45,541 nucleotides of DNA from Bacillota bacterium. GTDB taxonomy: Bacteria; Bacillota_I; Bacilli_A; Acholeplasmatales; Acholeplasmataceae. Below, piece by piece: positions 1 through 8,620 of the stretch. The notes below the pieces were generated by a model. It was not told where the DNA came from, made no database searches, and saw only the letters and a list, made by a program, of their open reading frames with translations. Position numbers and translations under genes: made by a program. The first letter of the stretch is position 1; each line of letters opens with the position of its first letter. The stretch covers positions 1-45,541 of the forward strand of contig JAQCDH010000002.1 of assembly GCA_027620815.1 (NCBI GenBank), read 5' to 3'.

Positions 1-973
1 CTAAATTATAAGTTGCAAGCGGATCTTTTCTCAATGATGCTTGATGTAATAACTCATAAATACGCAAATGATCTTTTGGTGTTTCTTTCATCAGTGACAT
101 GGCAAGTTGATTCATGGATACAACATGACTCAATGTAACTGCTTTTTCTAAATAAAATCTTGATTTGTCTAGGTCTTTTAAGGTTCCTTTTCCATTTGCA
201 TACGCAAGACTTAACATATATAGTGCGTGCGGGTGATCAAATGAGGCTGCTTTCTCCATTAAAGTAAATGCGTTATCGTGTTGTTTTTGTTTGATGTAGA
301 TGTTAGCTAAAGCAAAACTTGCATGCGACAACTCTAAGTCAGAACTTTTTTGTAAATAATAAATCGATTCCATGTCTTCTTTCTTAGAGAGATGCATCAT
401 CGCTTTCTTAAATAATAATAGGGCATCATTTGCCTGAATGCCTTTTTCCATAAATGACACGCTTAAAGATTGATTAAAATATTTCCCTTTTTTTTGAAAT
501 AACTGATAAAGCGTGTCATAACTTTCAAGAAGGTGTTGTTCGGATGCGATTTGAAAATAGTGGATGGCTTCTTCTTGGTTGGTTTTCATAAACATGCCTT
601 GGTATAACAAGCTACCATACAGGTGACATGCAAAAGGATCTTTTGCATGAACATATCTCATTAATAAGGGTTGTGCTTCAAGAAAGATTTGATACGCTTT
701 GACTGGATGATAATAAGGTAATTTTTCTACTTGTAAATATTTTGCATATAGTGTCATTGAAAGTGGGTCTTTTTTATCATACCCTTTTTCTAATTGCTCC
801 ATGATTCTTATTAAATGACTTTGATCCACATTAAGTCGTTCTAATAGTTTTGCATAATAAAAATGATACTCACCTTCATATGTATGAAGGTGTTGATTGA
901 TTTCATAGAGTGCTTCATTCATAGATAGTTGTTGATTTGACTCAAAAAAATAATGTTTTAATAACGGGGTCAT
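1..973 (-). CDS. Sel1/TPR-repeat protein, 3' end beyond window
   Basis: An open frame of 324 codons runs from an ATG at 973 to the window edge without a stop, so the C-terminus is missing. The translation is a helical repeat solenoid. Units such as ALYMLSLAYANGKG followed by about 20 residues ending in YLEKAV match the Sel1-like variant of TPR, a protein-interaction fold. No signal peptide or membrane segment is visible, so it is probably cytoplasmic. The start overlaps the stop of the upstream SGNH hydrolase gene as ATGA, so it is the third gene of a uvrB-led operon and translationally coupled. Its partner and function cannot be told from sequence. The fold call is firm and the role is unknown. 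Confidence 0.85.
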   Translation of the reverse strand, partial: MTPLLKHYFFESNQQLSMNEALYEINQHLHTYEGEYHFYYAKLLERLNVDQSHLIRIMEQLEKGYDKKDPLSMTLYAKYLQVEKLPYYHPVKAYQIFLEAQPLLMRYVHAKDPFACHLYGSLLYQGMFMKTNQEEAIHYFQIASEQHLLESYDTLYQLFQKKGKYFNQSLSVSFMEKGIQANDALLLFKKAMMHLSKKEDMESIYYLQKSSDLELSHASFALANIYIKQKQHDNAFTLMEKAASFDHPHALYMLSLAYANGKGTLKDLDKSRFYLEKAVTLSHVVSMNQLAMSLMKETPKDHLRIYELLHQASLRKDPLATYNL

Positions 974-1551
974 AAATAAGCCTTTATCAAACGTTCGTAA
1001 ATATCATAACCTTGTTGATTTAAATGAAGTCCATCAATATGAAGTGATTGACATAAGACATCTCCACATAAAAACGCATCATACATATTAATGATAATTG
1101 CATTTGAAATGTTATTTTTCATCTTTTCTTTTAATTCAAATACGCGTTTAGATGTTCTTGGTTGATCTTGGATTTCAAAATAAGAAGGGTCAATTGGAAG
1201 CGGTAAAATCACATGTACATCATACATGGATAGCGCGTCAACAATTCGTTGAATTCTTGATACAATTGTGTCGTCATCATCATTTGTAAAGACGATATCA
1301 TTGGTGCCTATATGAATAAATACACGGTGAGGTTGCCACATATGAATCGCATCTAATCGTTTCATTAAACCTTCTGTGGTATCACCAGCAATCCCTTGTT
1401 TATGAATATCAATGGTAGGTTTATAATACGCAACCATGGAATCACCAACAAGAATGTTATTCACTTTTTTTGGATACGCATGGAAATGTTTTACTTTAGT
1501 TTCATAATCTTTTTGAATGACATCCCATATGGGTTTGAATTTTGGATTCAT
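970..1551 (-). CDS. SGNH/GDSL-family hydrolase (cytoplasmic type)
   Basis: This 193-residue protein carries the SGNH hydrolase blocks in order: GDS with nucleophile Ser38 (block I), the Gly of GIAGDT near residue 53-56 (block II), GTND with Asn84 (block III), and DGLHLN with Asp173 and His176 (block V). Such enzymes cleave ester bonds of lipids, acylated sugars or similar compounds; the substrate is not predictable here. There is no signal peptide, unlike its paralogue at 40950-41651. Its ATG overlaps the uvrB TGA (ATGA), and its own TGA overlaps the next start, so it sits in the middle of a coupled three-gene operon. An acidic run of four Asp near residue 91-94 follows block III. The family call is secure. 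Confidence 0.9.
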   Translation of the reverse strand: MNPKFKPIWDVIQKDYETKVKHFHAYPKKVNNILVGDSMVAYYKPTIDIHKQGIAGDTTEGLMKRLDAIHMWQPHRVFIHIGTNDIVFTNDDDDTIVSRIQRIVDALSMYDVHVILPLPIDPSYFEIQDQPRTSKRVFELKEKMKNNISNAIIINMYDAFLCGDVLCQSLHIDGLHLNQQGYDIYERLIKAYL

Positions 1552-3497
1552 GAACTTTTCAACTCCATTAATGCATCTCTTAATTCAGCGGCACGTTCAA
1601 AATCAAGTGCTTTTGCTGCATCTAACATCGCTTTCTCTATTTCTCTAATCAGTTTCTTTTTATTTTCTTTATTCATGACTTTTTTAACTTTGTCTTCACC
1701 AATCACTTGACGAATGGAGATATCATCACGAATCGCTTTTTGAATGGTAATCGGTTCTGTCCCATGTGTTTCATTAAAGTCTTGTTGCTTCTTGCGTCTT
1801 CTATCTGTTTCTTTGATTGCGTAATCCATTGCTGAACTCATTGAATCTGCATATAAAATAACACGTCCATTTTGGTTCCTAGCGGCACGACCAATCGTTT
1901 GAACAAGTGAGCGTTCACTTCTTAAAAACCCTTGTTTATCCGCATCTAGTATCGCAACCAAACTAACCTCAGGTAAATCAAGACCTTCTCTAAGTAAGTT
2001 AATGCCGATTAACACATCATAAATACCTTTTCGTAAATCAGTTAATATTTGAATACGCTCAAGTGACTTAATTTCACTATGTAAATAGGCGACTTTTAGA
2101 CCCATCTTTTTAAAATAAGCCGTTAAATCTTCACTCATACGAATCGTTAACGTTGTGACTAAAACGCGTTCATTTTTCTTTGTTCTTTCTTGAATTTCAA
2201 AAAAGAGATCATCCATTTGACCCATTGTTTTTCTTACTTCAACAATTGGATCTAGTAAATAGGTTGGACGAATGATTTGTTCAACGACTGGGAGTTTTTT
2301 CTCTAATTCATAATCTCCAGGTGTCGCTGATAAATAAACCACTTTATCAACTTTGTGTTCAAACTCTTCAAATTGTAAAGGCCTGTTATCAAGAGCAGAT
2401 GGTAATCGAAAGCCGTGATCAACAAGTGTTGTTTTTCTTGAACGGTCACCAAAATACATCCCTCTAATTTGAGGCATCGTGACATGTGATTCATCAATGA
2501 TCATTAAAAAATCTTTCCCGAAGAAATCAATTAAAGTAGAAGGTGTTTCACCAGCTTCACGAAGTGCTAAGTGTCTTGCATAGTTTTCAATCCCGCTACA
2601 AAAGCCGATTTCAGTCATCATTTCAATATCATATTTCGTACGTTGTTCGATACGTTGCGCTTCTAGTAATAAATTACGTTCTTTAAAATATAAAATTTGA
2701 TCTTGCAGTTCGTTTTTAATACGACGAATCGATTCTTGAAGTTTTTCTTTATCCGTAACAAAGTGTGATGCAGGAAACAAGGTCATCATTTCCATTTGAT
2801 CGATGGTCTGTCCTGTTAAGACATCAAACCGTTTAATCGAATCAATTTCTTTTCCAAATAAAGAAACGCGAATACCATGTGCATGCTCATATGCAGGAAT
2901 GATTTCTATGACATCCCCTCTGACACGAAAGGTGCCTCTATGAAAATCAATATCATTACGTTCATACGTCATGTGAACAAGTTCGTTTAAAATACCATCT
3001 CGTCCAATCTTATCACCTTTACGTAACACGAGCATGGAACCTTGGTAATCTTCAGGATCACCAATTCCATAAATACAAGATACTGATGCAACAACAATCA
3101 CATCATCCCGCTCTAATAACGAAGAGGTTGCACTATGTCTAAGTTCATCAATTTCATCATTAATAGACGCATCTTTTTCAATATATAAATCTTTTCCGAC
3201 GACATACGCTTCTGGTTGATAATAATCATAATATGAAATAAAATATTCAACGCGATTATTTGGAAAAAACGCTTTTAATTCAGCGTATAATTGTCCAGCT
3301 AATGTTTTATTTGGCGCGAGTACAAGTGTTTTTTTACCTAATGTTTGAATGATGTTTGCCATTGTATAGGTTTTACCTGTTCCTGTTGCACCAAGTAAGA
3401 CTTGTTGTTTGTGTGTATTAAAATTTTGAACGAGTATTTTAATTGCCTCAATTTGATCACCGCGTGGTTCAAAAGGGGCTTGTAAGTTAAATATCAT
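1548..3497 (-). CDS. uvrB: UvrABC system protein B
   Basis: UvrB is the damage-verifying helicase-like subunit of nucleotide excision repair; it receives the lesion from UvrA and recruits UvrC. The 649 residues match the usual length. Visible are Walker A GATGTGKT (36-43), the Tyr-rich beta-hairpin segment [11 protein letters not shown] (about 89-99) that clamps the DNA strand, the DESH helicase motif, the motif VI stretch QTIGRAARN, and a C-terminal UVR domain (about 612-645) with the FERAAELRD helix that contacts UvrC. An extended -10 lies 16-21 bases upstream of the ATG, so the 5' untranslated region would be very short. It heads an operon with the SGNH and Sel1 genes. uvrA and uvrC are not in the window. 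Confidence 0.97.
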   Translation of the reverse strand: MIFNLQAPFEPRGDQIEAIKILVQNFNTHKQQVLLGATGTGKTYTMANIIQTLGKKTLVLAPNKTLAGQLYAELKAFFPNNRVEYFISYYDYYQPEAYVVGKDLYIEKDASINDEIDELRHSATSSLLERDDVIVVASVSCIYGIGDPEDYQGSMLVLRKGDKIGRDGILNELVHMTYERNDIDFHRGTFRVRGDVIEIIPAYEHAHGIRVSLFGKEIDSIKRFDVLTGQTIDQMEMMTLFPASHFVTDKEKLQESIRRIKNELQDQILYFKERNLLLEAQRIEQRTKYDIEMMTEIGFCSGIENYARHLALREAGETPSTLIDFFGKDFLMIIDESHVTMPQIRGMYFGDRSRKTTLVDHGFRLPSALDNRPLQFEEFEHKVDKVVYLSATPGDYELEKKLPVVEQIIRPTYLLDPIVEVRKTMGQMDDLFFEIQERTKKNERVLVTTLTIRMSEDLTAYFKKMGLKVAYLHSEIKSLERIQILTDLRKGIYDVLIGINLLREGLDLPEVSLVAILDADKQGFLRSERSLVQTIGRAARNQNGRVILYADSMSSAMDYAIKETDRRRKKQQDFNETHGTEPITIQKAIRDDISIRQVIGEDKVKKVMNKENKKKLIREIEKAMLDAAKALDFERAAELRDALMELKSS

Positions 3498-3512
3498 ATG
3501 ATCACCACTTCT

Positions 3513-3521
3513 ATTATATCA
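3513..3521 (-). promoter_or_regulatory. Extended -10 promoter of uvrB
   Basis: The minus strand reads TGATATAAT, a perfect extended -10 (TGnTATAAT) just upstream of uvrB. There is no convincing -35; that position falls in the preceding terminator stem. The predicted transcript start is about 10 bases before the ATG, giving a nearly leaderless message in which GGTGAT would be the only ribosome signal. Confidence 0.5.
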
Positions 3522-3529
3522 AGAGAATG

Positions 3530-3554
3530 AAAAAACGCCGAATATCGGCGTTTT
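3530..3554 (-). terminator. Intrinsic terminator after ppdK
   Basis: A 9-bp stem (AAAACGCCG / CGGCGTTTT) with a 5-base loop is followed on the minus strand by a run of six T. It lies six bases past the ppdK stop and isolates the uvrB operon from pfkA-ppdK. The flanking A/T arms mean it could also work on the plus strand. Confidence 0.9.
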
Positions 3555-3559
3555 ATGTG

Positions 3560-6184
3560 TTATCTTGGGTTTTTGATTTGTGCATGTGCGGCTGCAAGTC
3601 TTGCAATCGGCACTCTAAATGGAGAACATGACACGTAAGATAATCCAATATTGTGGCAGAATTCAACGGATGATGGGTCACCACCGTGTTCACCACAAAT
3701 TCCTAATTTAAGATTTGGACGTGCTTCTTTACCTAACGTCGATGCCATTTTCATAAGTTTACCAACACCACGTTGATCGATATGTTGGAATGGATCTTCT
3801 TCAAATATTTTCTGTTCGTAGTAATCGCCTAAGAATGTTGCTGCATCATCACGAGAAAATCCAAACGTCATTTGCGTTAAGTCGTTCGTACCGAAACTGA
3901 AGAATTCAGCTTCTTTTGCAATTTCATCTGCAAGTAATGCCGCACGAGGAATTTCAATCATGGTACCTACTAAGTACTTAAGATCAATCCCAGATGTTTT
4001 AATAATTGCATCTGCGGTTTCAACAACCACTTTTTTAATTGCTTTTAATTCACGGACTTCACCAACAAGTGGAATCATGATTTCTGGAATGACAGTAAGT
4101 CCTTCTTTCGTCACTTCAATGGCTGCTTCAATGACAGCTTGTGTTTGCATACGTGCAATTTCTGGATAGGTTACAGATAAACGTACACCACGGTGTCCTA
4201 ACATTGGGTTTGTTTCATGTAAGGAATCAATGACTTGTTGTAAGTCTTTAAATGACATATTCATTTCTTTTGCAAGTGCTTCAATGTCATCTTTTTGTGT
4301 TGGTAAGAATTCATGTAGTGGTGGATCCAAGTAACGAATGGTTACGGCGTACCCTTTCATTGCTTTGTATAATCCTTTGAAGTCTTCTCTTTGCATTGGA
4401 AGTAATTTTGCAAGTGCTTTTTCTCTTGCTTCTACATTTGGTGCAACGATCATTTCACGCATTGCTGCAATTCTTGATTCTTCAAAGAACATATGTTCTG
4501 TTCGACATAAACCAATGCCTTGTGCACCAAAGTCATATGCGACCGTTGCATCATGTGGATTGTCAGCATTGGCACGAACATCTAGTTTACGAATTTCATC
4601 TGCCCAACCCATGATGACGCCAAAGTTTCCTGAGACCGTTGCATCTACAGTTTTGACTTCTTTGTTATATACTTTACCAGTTGACCCATCTAATGAAATC
4701 CAGTCGCCTTCTTTAAATGTTTGACCATTGACTGTGAATGTTTTGTTGTGTTCATCAATACGTAATTGGGATGCACCTGATACACAGCATTTACCCATAC
4801 CACGGGCAACGACTGCTGCGTGAGATGTCATACCCCCACGTGCTGTTAAAATTCCTGATGCAACAATCATTCCTTCGATATCTTCAGGTGATGTTTCAAC
4901 TCGTACTAAAATCACAGGTTGTTTTGTTTCAGCAACCATTTCTCTTGCACGGTCTGCATCAAATGCAACACGTCCTGTCGCTGCTCCTGGAGATGCATTT
5001 AGACCTGTTGTTAAGACTTCAGCATTTGCTAAATCTTCAGCATCAAATTGTGGATGTAATAATGTATCTAATTGGTTTGGTTCTACTTTGAGTAATGCTT
5101 GTTCTTTTGTAAGGACACCTTCATTGACTAAATCAATGGCGATTTGTAAAGCTGCTTGTGAGGTACGTTTACCATTACGTGTTTGTAAGAAATAAAGTTT
5201 TCCTTGTTCGATGGTAAATTCCATATCTTGCATGTCTTTATAATGTGCTTCTAAAATATCAACAAGTCTAACGAATTCGTTATAAACAGCTGGGTTATCT
5301 GTTGCAAGTTCAACAATTGGTTTTGGTGTACGAATCCCGGCAACAACGTCTTCACCTTGTGCATTAAATAAGTATTCACCATATAATTCTTTTTCACCAG
5401 TTGATGGGTTTCTAGAAAATGCAACCCCTGTTCCTGATGTTTCGCCCATGTTACCAAAGACCATGCCTTGAACGTTAACAGCAGTTCCCCAGTTATAAGG
5501 AATTTGGTGTAAACGACGGTATGTGTTTGCACGTGGGTTATCCCATGAACGGAAAACCGCAGTAATGGATTCAATGAGATGTTCTTTTGGGTCTTGTGGG
5601 AAAGGTTGACCTTTTAATTGTTCGTATTTTGTTAAAAATTGAGAAACAAGTTCTTTTAAGTCGTTTGCATCTAAATCTGTATCTGCTTCAACGCCTTTTG
5701 CTTCTTTCATTTTTTCTAATAAGTGTTCGTAATTTGATTTTGGAATGTCCATGACAACATCACTAAACATTTGAATAAAACGACGATATGAGTCATATGC
5801 AAAACGTGGATTATTTGTTTTTTTAGCAAGTCCTTCAACAGAAATATTATTTAAACCTAAGTTTAAAATGGTATCCATCATCCCTGGCATTGACGCACGA
5901 GATCCCGAACGCACTGAAACTAAAAATGGTTCATTCGCATCGCCAAATTTTTTTCCACTTTCTTTTTCAGTTGCAGTTAATGCTGCAAAAATTTGATCTA
6001 TGATGTCTTGAGAAATAGTTTTTCCTGCATCATAATAAGCATTACATGCTTCTGTCGTCACTGTAAATCCTTGTGGAACTGGTAATCCTAAACGAGACAT
6101 CTCTGCTAAGTTTGCACCTTTACCTCCAAGGAGGTTACGCATGGATTGATCGCCATCTTTGAATAAGTATACGTATTTACTCAT
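3560..6184 (-). CDS. ppdK: Pyruvate, phosphate dikinase
   Basis: This enzyme interconverts pyruvate + ATP + Pi with phosphoenolpyruvate + AMP + PPi. The 874 residues match the bacterial family. Domain order is an N-terminal ATP-grasp domain (with GGKGANLAEM near 20-29 and SVRSGSRASMPGMMDT near 90-105), the central swivelling phosphohistidine domain with catalytic His455 in GGMTSHAAVVARG, and a C-terminal PEP-binding barrel ending in GICGEHGGDP with catalytic Cys830. A good Shine-Dalgarno AAAGGAAA precedes the ATG. It lies 18 bases downstream of pfkA and is presumably cotranscribed. With the PPi-dependent phosphofructokinase next door, a PPi-linked glycolysis is likely; here the enzyme may run toward pyruvate and ATP, which is inference. 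A strong terminator follows. Confidence 0.97.
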   Translation of the reverse strand: MSKYVYLFKDGDQSMRNLLGGKGANLAEMSRLGLPVPQGFTVTTEACNAYYDAGKTISQDIIDQIFAALTATEKESGKKFGDANEPFLVSVRSGSRASMPGMMDTILNLGLNNISVEGLAKKTNNPRFAYDSYRRFIQMFSDVVMDIPKSNYEHLLEKMKEAKGVEADTDLDANDLKELVSQFLTKYEQLKGQPFPQDPKEHLIESITAVFRSWDNPRANTYRRLHQIPYNWGTAVNVQGMVFGNMGETSGTGVAFSRNPSTGEKELYGEYLFNAQGEDVVAGIRTPKPIVELATDNPAVYNEFVRLVDILEAHYKDMQDMEFTIEQGKLYFLQTRNGKRTSQAALQIAIDLVNEGVLTKEQALLKVEPNQLDTLLHPQFDAEDLANAEVLTTGLNASPGAATGRVAFDADRAREMVAETKQPVILVRVETSPEDIEGMIVASGILTARGGMTSHAAVVARGMGKCCVSGASQLRIDEHNKTFTVNGQTFKEGDWISLDGSTGKVYNKEVKTVDATVSGNFGVIMGWADEIRKLDVRANADNPHDATVAYDFGAQGIGLCRTEHMFFEESRIAAMREMIVAPNVEAREKALAKLLPMQREDFKGLYKAMKGYAVTIRYLDPPLHEFLPTQKDDIEALAKEMNMSFKDLQQVIDSLHETNPMLGHRGVRLSVTYPEIARMQTQAVIEAAIEVTKEGLTVIPEIMIPLVGEVRELKAIKKVVVETADAIIKTSGIDLKYLVGTMIEIPRAALLADEIAKEAEFFSFGTNDLTQMTFGFSRDDAATFLGDYYEQKIFEEDPFQHIDQRGVGKLMKMASTLGKEARPNLKLGICGEHGGDPSSVEFCHNIGLSYVSCSPFRVPIARLAAAHAQIKNPR

Positions 6185-6202
6185 TGTATTTCCTTTCTTT
6201 TA

Positions 6203-7153
6203 TTAAGCTATTTTTTTATATAATTTATAAAGTGGATTTTTAGGTCGTGGGAAGCCAACGACATTGGCAAATGGTAAATGCACCATTTGTGAATCACGAA
6301 TACCTACAACAACACCATGGATGCCATCATTAAGTATTTCTGTGGCATATGTTCCCATACGCGATGCTAAAATTCTATCTTCACTATCTGGATGACCACC
6401 ACGTTGAATATACCCTAATACGGTTGCACGTGATGCAAACCCAGATAATTCTGTAATTTCTTTGGCAAGTGCATGGACATCAAACATGTTTTCAGTAACA
6501 ACGATAATCGCATGTCTTCTGCCTTTTTCTTTGTGTTTTTTTAATGTTTCAATAATATCTTCTTTTTTTACAGGATTTTCAGGTGTCACAATGAATTCTG
6601 CACCCCCACAAATCCCTGCAAACAACGCTAAATCACCACAACTTCTCCCCATCACTTCAACAATCGAACAACGTTGATGAGATTGAGAGGTATCTCTTAA
6701 TTTATCTAAAGCATCCACAATCGTTTCAACAGCAGTTGAAAATCCAATGGTATAATCTGTGCCTGCAATATCATTATCAATCGTACCAGGAAGTCCAATG
6801 ACTTTAAATCCTAACTTTGATAAATCCATCGCACCTCGGTATGTACCATCTCCACCAATAGCAATGAGTGCTTCGATGTTTCTATTTTTCATATTTTCAA
6901 TGGCTTTTTTTTGATAAGCGACATCATGAAATTCAGGGACTCTTGCAGTGCCTAAAAACGTTCCACCTGAACTTAACATACCAGAGACACTTTGATGATC
7001 AAGTAAAACCATATCATCATCAATGAGCCCTTGATAACCGTCTTTTACACCATAAACATGGTGCCCTAAAGATTCTGCTGAACGTACGACTGCACGGACA
7101 GCTGCATTCATGCCTGGTGCATCGCCACCAGAGGTTAAAACAGCAATATTCAT
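6203..7153 (-). CDS. pfkA: ATP-dependent 6-phosphofructokinase
   Basis: This is the committing step of glycolysis: fructose-6-phosphate + ATP to fructose-1,6-bisphosphate. The 316 residues match the short bacterial PfkA. The donor-site residues are those of ATP enzymes: GGDGT (100-104) with Gly103, and PGTIDND (122-128) with Gly123; PPi enzymes have Asp and Lys there. [11 protein letters not shown] (7-17) and the catalytic TIDND Asp are intact. The Shine-Dalgarno AAAGGAAC precedes the ATG. An extended -10 lies 30-40 bases upstream, and ppdK follows after 18 bases. It is divergent from a second phosphofructokinase of the PPi type, so the cell appears to keep both forms side by side. Confidence 0.97.
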   Translation of the reverse strand: MNIAVLTSGGDAPGMNAAVRAVVRSAESLGHHVYGVKDGYQGLIDDDMVLLDHQSVSGMLSSGGTFLGTARVPEFHDVAYQKKAIENMKNRNIEALIAIGGDGTYRGAMDLSKLGFKVIGLPGTIDNDIAGTDYTIGFSTAVETIVDALDKLRDTSQSHQRCSIVEVMGRSCGDLALFAGICGGAEFIVTPENPVKKEDIIETLKKHKEKGRRHAIIVVTENMFDVHALAKEITELSGFASRATVLGYIQRGGHPDSEDRILASRMGTYATEILNDGIHGVVVGIRDSQMVHLPFANVVGFPRPKNPLYKLYKKIA

Positions 7154-7184
7154 AATGTTCCTTTCAATACAAAATACCTTAAAT

Positions 7185-7193
7185 ATTATAACA
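7185..7193 (-). promoter_or_regulatory. Extended -10 promoter of pfkA-ppdK
   Basis: The minus strand carries TGTTATAAT within ATATGTTATAAT, the same 12 bases found ahead of plsX. No good -35 lies at 16-18 bases. Spacing to the pfkA ATG is about 31 bases, leaving room for the Shine-Dalgarno site. Confidence 0.6.
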
Positions 7194-7257
7194 TATAATC
7201 ACCATGCACATACGCAAAACCCTTTAATTTTTATCTTTTTACTAAAGATATCTCATT

Positions 7258-7268
7258 TATGATAAAAT
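7258..7268 (+). promoter_or_regulatory. Extended -10 promoter of the PPi-phosphofructokinase gene
   Basis: TATGATAAAAT gives a TGnTAAAAT extended -10 about 27 bases ahead of the preferred start codon. The -35 region is not recognisable. Together with the pfkA promoter it forms a divergent control region of about 130 bases in which no operator-like repeat was seen. Confidence 0.4.
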
Positions 7269-7295
7269 AAAAGAAAAACGAAAGAGATGTCAACC

Positions 7296-8540
7296 ATGAA
7301 AAATTTAGTTGGAAATGCATTGTTAGGACAATCCGGAGGTCCAACTTCAGTCATTAATGCCAGTGCCGCTGGTGTTTTTATTGAAGCACTCAACCAAGAA
7401 AACATCACGGGTGTTTTTGGAGCAGTTCACGGAATTAAAGGAATTTTAGAAGAAGATTTTATTGATATTTCTAAAGAAGATTTAGACGAGTTAAAACGTC
7501 TTAAAAATACACCTTCTTCATCCATCGGTAGCGTCCGTTATAAATTAAAAGATCCTAAAAAAGATGATTCAGAATATAAACGTTTACTTGAAGTCTTTAG
7601 AAAATATAACATCCGTTATTTCTTTTATAACGGTGGTAATGATTCCATGGATACCTGTAATAAAATCTCTAAATTCTTTAAAAAAGAAGGCTTTGATTGC
7701 AATGTCATGGGGGTTCCTAAAACCATTGATAATGACTTAAATGTGACCGATCACTCACCAGGATACGGGAGTGCTGCGAAATATGTTGCAACCACATTTA
7801 TGGAATTATTTCATGATGCAACCGTTTATGATCAACCGATGATTACCGTGGTTGAAGTCATGGGTCGTAATGCAGGATGGTTAACAGCTGCTGCTGCGCT
7901 TGCTCAGTATAAAGGTCAAGGACCTGACTTATTGTATTTACCAGAAAAAACATTTGATCCAGAAGTTTTCTTCAGTGATGTTGATAAAGTCTTAAAACAA
8001 AAAGGAAAAGTGATAGTTGCCGTTTCTGAAGGCATTAAAACTAAAGATGGTAAATATGTTCCTGAACTGTATCAAGAACTTAAAAAAGATGCGTTTGGAC
8101 ATGCGCAATTAGGTGGAACAGCACAAGCACTTGTTTCAGAACTAGGAAACCGTTTCAATGTTAAATTACGTGCCATTGAATTTTCATTGATGCAACGAAG
8201 TGCCGCACATCTAGCTTCTAAAGTGGATGTCACAGAAGCATATAATGCAGGACGTAAAGCGGTACAAGCTGCGGTCGCTGGTGTCACAGATAAAATGATT
8301 GGATTTAAACGTGTGTCATCTCATCCTTATAAAATTAAGTATGTCAGAATCCCACTTCAAAAAGCAGCCAATGAAGAACAAAAAGTCCCTCTCCATTGGA
8401 TTAAAGAAGATAACACAGGACTCACACAAGACTATATTGATTATGCCTTACCTTTAATACAAGGTGATGAAAAAGCAAAACTAGAAGATGGACTTCCAAG
8501 ATTTGCAAAACTTAAAAAAATTAGAGTACAAAAAAAATAA
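7296..8540 (+). CDS. PPi-dependent 6-phosphofructokinase
   Basis: This is a phosphofructokinase-fold protein of 414 residues that uses pyrophosphate rather than ATP, judged from two donor-site residues: GGNDS (113-117) with Asp116, and PKTIDND (141-147) with Lys142, the pair that blocks ATP and marks PPi enzymes. The reaction is reversible and near equilibrium, serving glycolysis or gluconeogenesis. An in-frame ATG at 7287 exists, but the purine-rich AAAGAG lies immediately against it and is correctly spaced only for the ATG at 7296, which is preferred. It stands alone with its own promoter and a strong terminator. A PPi-dependent enzyme of this kind is known from Acholeplasma. It is clearly longer than and distinct from the pfkA next to it. 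Confidence 0.93.
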   Translation: MKNLVGNALLGQSGGPTSVINASAAGVFIEALNQENITGVFGAVHGIKGILEEDFIDISKEDLDELKRLKNTPSSSIGSVRYKLKDPKKDDSEYKRLLEVFRKYNIRYFFYNGGNDSMDTCNKISKFFKKEGFDCNVMGVPKTIDNDLNVTDHSPGYGSAAKYVATTFMELFHDATVYDQPMITVVEVMGRNAGWLTAAAALAQYKGQGPDLLYLPEKTFDPEVFFSDVDKVLKQKGKVIVAVSEGIKTKDGKYVPELYQELKKDAFGHAQLGGTAQALVSELGNRFNVKLRAIEFSLMQRSAAHLASKVDVTEAYNAGRKAVQAAVAGVTDKMIGFKRVSSHPYKIKYVRIPLQKAANEEQKVPLHWIKEDNTGLTQDYIDYALPLIQGDEKAKLEDGLPRFAKLKKIRVQKK

Positions 8541-8541
8541 C

Positions 8542-8575
8542 AAAACAGGTCATCTCTTTAGATGACCTGTTTTTA
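8542..8575 (+). terminator. Intrinsic terminator after the PPi-phosphofructokinase gene
   Basis: A 13-bp stem (AAAACAGGTCATC / GATGACCTGTTTT) with a 6-base loop TCTTTA and a following T run lies two bases past the stop codon. Confidence 0.95.
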
Positions 8576-8580
8576 TTTAT

Positions 8581-8610
8581 AAAAAAACACTTCCTAATAA
8601 AGGAAGTGTT
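8581..8610 (-). terminator. Intrinsic terminator after the giant CvpA-like gene
   Basis: A 10-bp stem (AACACTTCCT / AGGAAGTGTT) with a 5-base loop is followed on the minus strand by a run of T. It lies 10 bases past the stop of the 1997-residue gene. With the neighbouring plus-strand hairpin it forms a back-to-back pair insulating two convergent genes. Confidence 0.92.
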
Positions 8611-8620
8611 TAACAATCAA

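Noticed and set aside
1548-1551. Use of UGA as tryptophan (Mycoplasma code)
   Set aside because: TGA ends uvrB, the SGNH gene, plsX, aroA and others in ATGA overlaps at exactly the expected protein ends, and Trp is encoded by TGG.
3960-5091. Several plus-strand frames of 70-130 codons opposite ppdK
   Set aside because: They are reverse-strand shadows of a well-conserved gene, without ribosome sites or recognisable motifs.
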